This document shows, in pieces, positions 1-12,200 of a DNA stretch of 40,335 nucleotides. This DNA is from Acholeplasmatales bacterium. Its GTDB lineage: Bacteria > Bacillota_I > Bacilli_A > ML615J-28 > CAG-313. The stretch spans positions 1 to 40,335 of the forward strand of contig DPOU01000002.1 in NCBI GenBank assembly GCA_003539625.1, given 5' to 3'. Numbering within the stretch: the first letter of the stretch is position 1; every line of letters starts with the position of its first letter. The notes beneath the pieces are model-generated. The model was not told the DNA's origin. It searched no databases and worked only from the letters and a program-made list of their open reading frames with translations. The translations under genes and the position numbers were made by a program.

Positions 1-51
1 GACATTTTGCAAAGTTATTGACAATGATATATTCGAGTTTTTTATGTTATG

Positions 52-83
52 TGTTCGTGTACACAATCTAGTGTACACGAACA
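52..83. repeat. Perfect 13-base inverted repeat, candidate operator
   Basis: Arms TGTTCGTGTACAC (52-64) and its exact complement (71-83) flank a 6-base loop; the inner GTGTACAC is itself palindromic. No T-run follows on either strand, so it does not look like a terminator. A TTGACA box lies upstream at 18-23, with a loose TATGTT at 43-48 (19-base spacer), so the repeat would sit near a start site on the plus strand. No plus-strand gene follows. It may instead serve a gene left of the window. Operator function is inferred. Confidence 0.55.
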
Positions 84-224
84 TTGTAGAAATTATATTT
101 TAATGGTGTATTTATTTTACAATAATATATATATGATTTGTATTATTTATTCCATTTTCAATTATGAAGTCAATTTTGGCCATTTTAGGAACTTTTAAGT
201 TAATTCTTAATATTTTATCATATA
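84..224. other. Gene-free AT-rich stretch at left edge
   Basis: No ORF with a plausible ribosome binding site, and no tRNA or strong hairpin beyond the inverted repeat to the left and the terminator to the right. Confidence 0.6.
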
Positions 225-256
225 CAAAAAAGGCGATAGATATAATCTATCACCTT
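225..256 (-). terminator. Intrinsic terminator of the giant gene
   Basis: Read on the minus strand, arms AAGGTGATAGA and TCTATCGCCTT (one wobble) enclose a 5-base loop and are followed by a run of T. It lies 18 bases beyond the stop codon of the giant gene. Confidence 0.85.
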
Positions 257-273
257 AATGAATAATCTATTGA

Positions 274-3200
274 TTATTTGTTAGCTTGAGCAATTGCATT
301 AGCAAATGCTTCTAGTTTTGATGTAGTCCAATAGTTTTCATCAAATGAACCGTTTGCCATATATGCATCATATTCAGCTTTGAAGTCTTCATCTATTAAT
401 CCAGCAGCAACAACTGAATCTTTGATGTTAGTGTCACTTGCCATTGCATTTACGATCATTGGCATCATTGCAGCTTTAACACCATCACAGTTAACTATTG
501 CATTAAAGAATGAATATAACTTATTTTCATCATCACATGCATATACATTAGCATATGAGAAGTTACCTTCTGAATCAGTGAAGTTAATCATTTGTTCTAA
601 AGCATCAATTAAAGCGTATGGTTCTTCTTCCCAATCACGATCACTAGATAAATCAATTGTTGCATTGTTAGGAACTACAATAACATTATTGTTATATAGA
701 CGAGTTACCCAAAGTTTAGGATTAGTTGTTGCAGCTAAAACACCAAGTGATTTGTCCGCTCTTGTTCCGAAGAAAATTACTAAAACATCACGTGCATCGG
801 CAATACTCATTTTACCAGTTGAAGTACCATATCCACATTTTTTCAAGATATTATAAGCGTTGAATAATTTTTCGAATTCAGCGGCCCATTTATCTGGAGT
901 AAATTCAGGAAGGCTAAAATCAATTATACCAGTATATTCGCTTGAACCTAACTTAGTTTCGATTTCATTTTCATAATACTTAGGTAAGATTTGACGTCCA
1001 ATTATTGATTTACTCATTGCGTCAACAAGGATAACAAATTGATTTTGTACTTCTGCTCTTGAGAAATCATCTTCTGATAAATTCTTAACATCTACTAAAT
1101 GACCTAATTTAGCAAGTTCTGAAACTACTTTTACAAGTTCAGGGCCTTCAACAGACCAATCTGTTACAGCATAGAAATCAATTTCATAATCCTTAACTAA
1201 ATCTACACGTTTTGCAAGTTTAGTTAATACTTCTGCTTCAATACCTTTGAAGTAATGAAGTTTGAAGAATATGTCAAGGATAGTTTCTGCAGAATCAAAG
1301 TTACTATAGTCTATACCAGTTCCAAAGTAATTCAATTCTACAACTGCTTGAATCAATTGTGGTAATAAACGATAATCAGCCATTAATAAATCATTTGTAT
1401 AATCTGATCTATATAAGTGGTTAATATAACTATCGAATCTAGTACCTTTTCTTGAAGCAACTTTTTCAGCTAATTGTCTTGCAACTTTTGGAAGAACTTT
1501 AGAGTTATTGAAGTGAGGTAATGCAACACTTAATGCGGTTAAGAAATCATTATTCTTATATGTAGCAGAATTATGAATATCAACATTAACCATTACATCT
1601 TTCATTGCTACTAAAGCTTTATCCAAGGCAACATATTCACTATTCCAATCAACATCTGAGAAGTCTTCACTTCTTACATCTACACCTAAGATGTAGAATG
1701 CGTATTTCATTAATTCTTCAACATTATTGTAGAATGTAGTACGATGAACAAGAACTTCAACAACACTGCTAATTGCAACTGTGTTAGTATAATCAATCTT
1801 CTTGCTGCCACCTAATACTACTTGAGCTTTTTCAACAAGTTCAAATACATCTGGTAATACTACATTTACAAATTGATCACAAGTTACATTTTCTAAAATA
1901 GTTATTTCTTGAATTCCTCTTGTAAAGATTGTAACGATACCTCTTGCGACAGGCATTGCTAATTGTTCAGCGATAGATGAAGCAAACATATTAGTGAATA
2001 AATCAGTAATTTCATTTTGAACATCTTTCTTAGCTAATGTAGCAACAGGATCAGCTGTTAATTCACCTAAACGAGCAAATAATTTACGAGCAACCTTCAA
2101 TGTTTCTTTGATTGCAGCTTTTTCTTGTGCGGTATTTAATGAACTATAATCAAGTGGAATTATACCAAGTACATCCATATTATCTTTTAATTTAAGAATT
2201 GCATTCATCTTCTTACCAGAGAAGTTATATACATTTTCAAAGATTCCGAATAACTTATCAGTTGCAGCCTTGTTAGTGAAATCAACGCCGTCATTACTGA
2301 AGAAGCCCATTTCTAATAATCCTTGTAACATATTACCTATTTCAATGGCAATTTGATCAGCAGTTTCTTCATTAGTTGTATACTTACTTACATAGTGTCT
2401 ATTGGCAACTCTTGGTGCAACATATTTATCATAGCCCCAATATAGAACAGTCTTGAATAATTGAGTGTCCATTGAACCATTATATAATGAAATAGCATAC
2501 TTCATTAATAATTGGTTACCTAATTGTCTTACGCTAGGATTTAATTTGCTTTCAACAACAACAGTTAAAATTTCTTTAGCATATTGTTTTAAGATTACGC
2601 CATCACTAGCAAGATCTACACCAGATAAATCTAATGTACTTAAATCCATGAATGAAACATATGAGTCAACTAAGCGAACGATTGCTTGTTTCTTAAATTC
2701 TAAGAAGTTAAGAGCAAAGAATTGTTCAATGACTACTTGTGCTGGGATTACACATTCATCAGATTGTGCATTGTCTTTAATGCTTCCTGGAACAGCTTTA
2801 ATTTCTTTTAAGGCTGAAACGATTAAAGCAAGACGATGCATATCTTCATCTAAGTCGCTAATTTCGTAATTAGTTAAATCACCAATTTCAGCAAGTCTAG
2901 CAGGAACTTTAGATGATATATATTTATTATAAAGAGGTTTAAATAATTGGTTGAATACTTCAGAATTATCTAATGCATTCATAATAGTTTCTAGACTTTC
3001 AAAGTTAACTTTCTTAGCAAATGATTTTGCTTCATCTTTGATGTTCTTCTTATTCAAGTTCTTTAAGTATGCTTTAATTTCAGATACATCATTTAGATTC
3101 ATATTATCTAATACAGAAATACCTTCAATAATTAAAGTTCTTAAATTATCAAATTCAACATCCCAATTAACAGAACTTAAATCAACATTTGTAGTATCAA

Positions 3201-6200
3201 CACCCATAATGTCAATTACTTCCATTAACAAGCTTGCATAATCATTGAAGCAATACATATCTTCGATAGCTGTAACTGTAGCTCCGATTAATTCAGCTCT
3301 TGTTACTACTGTACCGAAATATGCAGAGTTAACATAACCAGTAAGAGTTAAATTCTTATTCTTATAAGCATTATATAATCTTAAATCAAGTCCATTTTCA
3401 ATTAACATTACAGACATAGCTAAATCTGAATGAATTTGTTCAAATGTTAATGTATCAAATGACATTGCTTCGATTATACCACGATATTTTTCAGGAACTT
3501 TTGGAGTAGCATAGTCAACCAATTCAGGAACTAATAATGTTAATGAAGTTAAGTTAATTAAGTCTTTATATGCTTCAACTAATGAGCGAGCATGTTCTTT
3601 CATTCCACCTAATAACTTGCGGTCAACTTTAATTTCACCTTTTACAAATTTCTTAATATCAGAATATCTAACAATCTTATTTTCAGCACTTGTTAAGTAT
3701 TCTACTAACTTAGGATATGCTTGTGCTAATACTGCCATATCAGCTTTGAAGTTGAATTCATCACTACGTAATGCATCTAAACTAATAGGTAAATTGAACT
3801 TAGCAATTAAATCAACAACAGCATCTTTATGAGCGTCAACATAGTTAAGTTGTCCTAAAGCAGTTAATAATTCTTTAATAAGTATTTCATTATCATAAGG
3901 GATTAATTCATCATTAAGAATTCTTGCAACACCTAATTGATTTAATATTCTAATAATTGTTGCGCTAGTTTGGATATCATCTAATAATTCTTGTTCAGTG
4001 CTCATACTGAAGTCGAAGTATTTAGCGTAATTTGGTTTCTTATTTTCAACTTGAGGATATACTACCTCATTCATAATATTAAATGCATTTTCTTTAACTA
4101 ATGTTAATTTTGCTAAAGCAGCCATAATATTTTCTAATGTATCTACATTAGCTTGTTGAGCAAAGAATGATTCTAATCCAGCTTTATTCTTTAATGAATT
4201 GATAAAGTCAGTTAAATCTGATTTACTATGAATATTTTCACGAGCAAATAATTGATATAATTCATCAATGATAGTTTCGATATAAGCTTTATCAGCAACA
4301 AAATCAGTTTCATTGAATCTTAATGTATTACGAGGAATACCAATTCCATCTAACTTCTTGTTATTGAATAAATCATCAGCAAGTAAGTTAAATAATGCAT
4401 TACTGTGACCTTTTAAGATTTCTAATGAATATATATCATCAAGTATGCTTCTAATTGCATCATGTACATCAGAAGAGTAGTAATCTTGTGATTTAGCAAG
4501 ATCTACTATATCTAAATCATTTAATGTCTTTATAATGTTTTGAATATATGTAGCATCATGTTCAACAGTAGCTTTAGTTAAATTGTCTAAGTCTAATGCT
4601 TCATAATATGCAGGAAGTTTCTTTTCAATTAATGGTAACAATAAGATAATTGGTGAGAAGCCAGTCTTATCATAAATTGTAGTTTCCATAAATTTATTAA
4701 CAATGTCTAAAGCACTTTCCATAACTTTAGCTTGTACTAATAATTTTGCATCAAATTTACTTGAAGAATTTACTAATGTCCAATACTTGTTATTAGTAAT
4801 TTCAACAAAGAATTCATACATTTCTACAAATTTAGGCGCATCGCTTGCAAGATCGATACCTGCTACGTCAACTACACTTAAATCTTGTTTTACAAGTTTA
4901 TCAACACAAGCAATGATTTCAGAAAGACGATTTTCATTGTTCAAATAATATGTGTTGCAAACAAGGTTAATTAAAGTAGTAATTTCATCTACTTTATTAA
5001 ATGGATAGTCATTTCCGTTACGTAAGAATCCATTTAAGTCTAAGTCTCTAACGATACCTAAAACAGTTGATAAGTTAGCTAAATCTGTAGTTAATTCAAC
5101 ACCATTTGCATAAATTGTGTGAATGTTAGTTAATGCTGCATATTTGCTATCTGCTTTTAAGTATTTAGGAGCAACTATTAGAGCTGTCTTTTCAAATAAT
5201 TTACTATTAGATAATACGTTTGTAATATTAGCAAGAATATCGAAATATTCATTTGAATTTTTGCCAATCTTAACAAATTTGCTTAAATCCATAGCTTTAA
5301 TTAAAGGTAATGTGTTAGCACCATATACAGATAATAATCTTTGTACATTATCTACTAATACATGGATGTTTGCATTTTCAGTATCCCAATCAACATCACT
5401 TAGATCAATTGGAGTTTCTGTAATCTTAAGTTTTTCAAGAATTGTATTAACTAATTCGCCCTTGTTATACTTCAAGATATTTAATGAATGAATAGTATCA
5501 ATAGCATTATTGATTGAAGAGAAATCAGTAAGATCAATTTCACCTTTAAACAATGCAAATGCTATCATATTGTCATCAACTAATTCATAAGCGCAATTAA
5601 TAATTGCCTTAACATCAGCAGTTAATTCTTCACTTGTAGCATATTCAAATAAATAGCGAACATCTAAATTCTTCTTAGCATTTAGATAGTTAGAAATATG
5701 TTGTGTTAATACAGGTAATAATACTTGAAGTGTTCTAGTATCAACTATAGCATTAACCATATTTAATACTAAATCAGCATTTTCGCGAGTTGCATATTCT
5801 TCAGTCTTATAAGATTTGTCTTTTATGAAGTCCAATAATTCATTAACAGTCTTAATATTTGTATTAGTTATTAATGATTTGAATTCATCAAGAGCACTTA
5901 ATAAATGAGGTAATTCAGCTTTATATGTGATTCCTTCGAAGTCAGAAATAGCAACCTTTTGTTTTGCGTTAAGTTTCTTTAATACAAGTGTCATAACATC
6001 ATTAGCAACTTTATCATATGCTTTATTTAAAATATATGTATCTTCTAATGCGGCTAACATTTGTTTATATTCATCAATGTGTAATTCTAATTCTTTATAT
6101 GATTCTTTAAATGCTAATCCAATTAAATCAGATTTAATTGCAGGAACGATTAAATCAGCAATAGCACGAATATCTAATGCAACTTCATCACGAGTAAGTG

Positions 6201-9200
6201 TTGATGTTACTTCGTATTCACCTAAAATGCCTTCTGAACCTGCTTTTACGATTGCAGCAATTGTCTTAACATCTGAAGCACTTCTAATAACTTCTGCAAG
6301 TATTTCGCCAGTTTCAACATCGTAGAATTCTTTCTTATTGTAATCTTTTGCATCTAAGAATAACATTACATCAGTATAAGAAACGATGTTCTTAGCATTC
6401 ATTAATTTCTTTACAGCAGTTACTACATTTTGTAATCCAGCAAAATCATCTGCTAAATTAATACCTACGAAGTCTTCTTCTTTAATGTTCTTGATAGCCT
6501 TAGTTAATTGTTCTCCAGCTTTAGTATCATTCTTTGATAATACTTTAGTTTCTAGATAATCAAGACCTACCATAACAAACTTAGAATAGTAAAGGTTTAG
6601 AACATTTAAGTTAGCTAATTCGCCAATCATTTGGTTAATAGCAACTTCATCAATATTTGCTAACTCGTTATCAAATAATAAATCAATAATACCAAAGCTA
6701 TATGCAATTCTTGCAACATTAGCGATAGTATGAACATCTTGTGCAATTAATTCTTTAACATAAGAGCCATCTTGAATAAATCTAATATCGATGTCTTTCT
6801 TATAGACTTCATTTACAGCATAGTCTACTAATCTAGGTGAAATTATTACTATAGTTTCAACATCGGCTACTTTATCAATCATATTAATTAATGCGTTATA
6901 AGCAGTTTGATTGAAGAAGTTTTTAACTGTGTAATCTTTATTTTTAATGCAATTAGTTAAGTTGCTAAGTGATTTGTAATTTACGCTTTCCATTAATGGT
7001 TTAACTTCACGAATTATATCAGCAAGTCTACCAAATTCTTCTTGATAGTTAATTCCAGCAAAATCGTTAGCTTCAAATACTAAATCAATCTTAACTTTCT
7101 TATCTAAATACTTCAATACGTTTTCTAATAATCTTGGCATATTTTCGTGAAGAATATTAAATTCATATAATCCTTCAACCATATCAGCAAGTTTTAATAC
7201 ATCAAAATTAGCGATATCATTTGTTCTTACTAATTCTAATACGCCTAAATCCATAGCATCTCTTACGTAAGCAACTAATAATCTACCATCACTTACTAAT
7301 TCTTCTTTATCTACATGATTTAATAAGAAGTCTAATTCTAATTCAGGTAATTTTTCAGAAACTTTATCTAAGCCAATTCTTGCCATTGGTTTCAAGAATA
7401 CAGATACTGTCTTAGCACCTAATAATGATTCAATAGCAGAAGCTAGTGGATTTACAATATTTTCGTATGCATATAATTTATATTTATTATCTTTGAATAA
7501 ATTAGTTATATCTGAAACTGTAGTTAAATCTGTGCTTTCAAGAGCAACTCTTAAGTAATCAAGAGCTTCCATTATCGCGCTTGCATCTTCTGCAAAACTC
7601 ATACCTGTGAAATCATTTTCGTTGAATGTATCATTAGATTTTAGAGCTTCTAATAACTTATTACCTAAGATTGATGCTAATACATCGTATTTCTTATTAA
7701 TTACATTCAATGATTGAATTTCATTTACGATTTGTCTATATGCTTCTAGGTTAATTACTAATTCTTCTACTGGAGCTTTGAATGCTAAACCAACTAAATT
7801 AGCTTGGATTGCAGGAACTATAGCACCAGATATTGCTTTAATATCAGCTACTAATTCTTCAGCAGTAAATGCATCTTTTAATGGTGTGAGATCTGCTTTA
7901 TCTTTTAGCTTATCAATACCAAAGTTTGCAAAGTCAACAATTACAAGTTCTAATAATTGAGAATCTGCTAATGAGTTAAGTACTGAAGATAATGCTTCGC
8001 CAGTTACAACAGTAAAGAAGTCTGCATTATTATAACCTTTATTTTCAAATAACTTTTTGATTGAAGAAATTGAAGTTAAAGCTTTTTCTTTTAATAAAAC
8101 GTCTAAAGCACTTACAGCATTTCCGATTACTTCAAATTCATTTGCGAAATCTACAGATTGAATTTCACTATAATGAACTGTAATGTTTGTACCATTCTTA
8201 TCATTGAATAAACCAAGATAATAATTCATTGCACGATAAGCTAATAATTCAATATTTTCTTTAACAACATTCAATTGATATAAATGTTTAACAATCTTAC
8301 CAGCTATAGTAGCATCAATACCTACGATGTCTTTATCATCAATATATTGTAATGCGCCGAATTCAATTGCTTCATCTAAAATATCAGCAAGTACATCAAT
8401 ATCAGCTATTAATAATTCTTTGCTTAAATCAGCCATACCATTAATTGAGAATGGAACTACACCTGAAGATTCAGCTAATGATAAACCAAACTTATAACAT
8501 TTTTCAATGATATTAGCGATAATTTGTGAATCTTTGATGTTTCTTAATAAAGCAGTTAATACTCTACCAGTTCTATCATTGTGATATTTAGCTTCTTTAT
8601 ATCCTTGATTCTTAATGAAATCACTAATGCTACCTAATGTATCAAGAGAGTTAATTCTTGCTGCATCATATATAGCATCAATAATAGCTATGATAGTTGT
8701 CTCTTCATTAACCCAATCAATAGTTTCAAACTTAAAGTCTTCTGCAGTTAAGAAGAATTCTTTATCTTCTTCTGAATTCTTAGTTAATTGTTCCATTAAC
8801 TTGTTATAAAGCATTGTAGCTAATTTACCTTCTGCTTTATTTATGACATTTAATTCAAGAATTGGTTTTACTAAAGATTTTACTGCATCTTCATTAGGTA
8901 ATTCTAAATCATTTGCGAATTTCTTGTTATAGTATTTAACTATTTCTAAATCATCAACTGCGATGTGAGCAATATTAACGATTGAATGGAAGTCTTCAAC
9001 TAATTCTTCATTTGTTAATGAATTAATATAATCAACTGTATATCCTTTTTCACCAAGTGTTTTTACTCCGAATTTTACAGCTAGAGGTATTATAGCATCG
9101 ATTACTTTTACATCAACAATCTTATCTAAGATATTTAATAATTCATTTGCATTAGCATCTGTAACATATGTAGTATCAGTAACTTTGATAATTCCATCAA

Positions 9201-12200
9201 TTACTTCTACTAATTGTTTGTAATCTTTGACATTATTTGCAATTGCTAAATCAACGATATCGTTGATGATGTCTTTGTAATTAGCTTTTTCTGCTTGCCA
9301 ATCGATACCTTCAAAATCATATTTTGAAGCAGTTACATCGACTTTAACAAGTTTTGCTACATAGTTAACACCCCAAGTTAATGTTTCTGATTCACTACCA
9401 TGGATTAATTCAATTTCATGTAAAGCATCAATAACATTAGCTAATACAACTTTTAAGTTTTCGTTAATTTCAATATTTCCATCATCTAAGAATGATTGAG
9501 CATTAATAGAAACTAATTGTTCTAATACATATATTAAGCAACGTAAATCGTGTGTTAATACTTCACCACTTGCATTAGTTACATCTAATACATCAACGAT
9601 TTCAACGAAATCTTCTGGGATTCTATTTGGTTCTTCAATATATTTATCATAAATGTCTGGTAATAATACGGCAATTAATTTTGAACCTTCGTCTTCAGTT
9701 CCATAAGTACCGAATAACTTCTTAATGCCTTCAAGTAATGTTTGAGCGTTTTTATTTTCAGCCCAGAATTTAGGATCTAATTTGAATTTACCTTCTTCAT
9801 CAACTAACTTAAATGTTTCATCTTGTAATACTGGAGTTATTGCATCAACAAAGTCAATAAGTTTTTCTTTTTCACCAGTGTAATCGATACTAATTAACTC
9901 TTGATATGTTAATGAGTCTTTTGGAATATCTAATACTTTAGTAAGTTTTAAGATTATACGAATTACTCTTCCTTCATATCCACTAATTAATTTTGAATCA
10001 AATATACCAGCGATTATGTTCTTTAATGCTTCAGTTTGTGTTAAATCAATTGCACCAACGCCATCTTTACCAGCATTTAATACATTTAATTTATTGATGT
10101 CTTTAACTAGATTAATTAATTTAGTAACTTCTTTAACTAGTTCTTCTGAACCAACTTTATCGAAAATGTCTTGGAATAATCTTGAATCATCCATACCTTC
10201 GATTTTGTCTAACATTGGCATTAGATGTTCATCAAGTAAGTTAGGCATTAATTTTATTAAGACATTTGAATCAACTAAAGCTTCTAGAGCATCTACTACT
10301 GCATCAATGAAGTCATCTGATTCAAGTAATTCTTGCCATTTAATATTTTGAATATCATAGATATCAAAGCCTTCTACTTTGTTAAGTTTAGCATATGCAT
10401 CAATTACTTCAAGAATTAAATTGCTTTCGTTTTTCCAATCAGTTCCAGCAAATTTATCACTTGTGATACCAATTAATAATTGATATTGATTAATAGCAGC
10501 AGCTAATAAATTATTTTTGATTTCATCATTTCCTAAAATATTTAATGCTAAAGCTCTATCAACAATTAATTTTAATTTTTCAACTGCTTCATCGCTAACT
10601 AAATCAAGATTCTTATAATCAAATGGATTAAATGATTCTAAAGCATTTATATCGCTTGCAGCCTTTGCAATTTCTAAAATACGATTGATATCTTCTTGCC
10701 ATTGATCAGCAGTTAAACCAGTTAACTCTAAAATGTTTTCAAATTTTGGAGCATTTTTTGAGAACATTTTATTCAAAACGTTTTGAATAGCTTCGCCACC
10801 TGCAGCATTATATAAATCTAATCCAACTAATTTTGTTAGAACAACTTTTACATTTTCATATTTTTGTTCATCATTTAGAATTGTTTCTAATTGTTTGTTC
10901 CATTCTTTAGCTTTGAAATCATCCATTGATTTATAGCCTAATTTTTTAAATTCAGCATACATATCAACAATACTATTGAAATCAGTTGACCAGTTAACAT
11001 TTGTTAAATCAATTGTTTCATTTAGGTTACCTGTATATTCTTTAACTTTTTCAATTGATAAAGCTATCTTTGAACCTACTTGAGCGATTTGATTTAATGA
11101 TGCAATTCTTGCTAATTCGTTTACTGTATCACGTAATACAGTTTCATCGATTGCGAAGTAATCAACATTAATATTTGGATAATCAGTGAAATCAACTGCA
11201 TTAGTTGCAAGTTTTGCGGAATGTACTAATGTTCTAATATCATTAATTGAAACTACCTTACCTAATTCAGCAAATTCATTTGTTTGATTAGCGTCTGCTA
11301 AAATCTCACTAAATTTTTCTTGTTTTGATAAGTATCCAACAGCAGTAGGAACCAGAGCAGTTTCAAGAATTTGTAAATCAAGAACTTTATCTACTAATTC
11401 AAATGCAGTGTTTTTCTTAGTTTCAGTATTAAGAACTTCTTTAATGAACGCATTAAAATCAAAATCTTTGAATGTATCAATACCGAATTTTTGGAATAAT
11501 TCATAAGCATCTACAAGAGTATTGATTTCTTTTGCCCAGTCAATTGTAAGTAAGTTACTGATAGTTATATCTCCAACTTTTTCTTTAACAACGTCAAGTT
11601 CAGTTGCAACATTAGATGCGATTTCTAAAGCTTTTCCAGATACTTCAGCGCTAGAGAAAACATTTAATGCTTTTCTTAATTGATCTGAATCCATTGTTAA
11701 GTAATTGAAGTCTTTTAGTGGGAATATATCTAACTTGTATGCTTCTTTTACAGTGTCTAAAATAATTGATAAGTCTGATTTCCAATTATTGTAACGTAAA
11801 TCTAAGAATGCGGCAGCTTGATTAGCATCACTAATAAGTTTCTTAATATCATCAATTTCGTATGCATATTCAATAGCAACAGGCATAACTTCAACTAATA
11901 ATTTAGAATTCTTTAATGCATCCATAACTCGCGCTACTTCTTCATCAGTTAATGATTCTACATCAGTCTTTCCGTTTAATTCATTAGTGGCTTTTACTAA
12001 TGTACTTAGTTCATCTCCTAAATTTAATATTTGGTTCTTTGTTTCTATTCTTGTTATATTGTTGAACATGCTTTCGCTAAATGATTTACCAAAGAAATAA
12101 CTTGAACCTTCAACAAATTTTCCAATACCACTATTTTCATATGCTTTTGAAAATTCAAATAACATATCAATAGCACTATCAGAATTTGCAGTGTTCTTTT

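Noticed and set aside
52..83. LexA (SOS) box reading of the palindrome
   Set aside because: The Bacillus-type box is CGAAC-N4-GTTCG; here the half-sites are in the opposite order with a long spacer.
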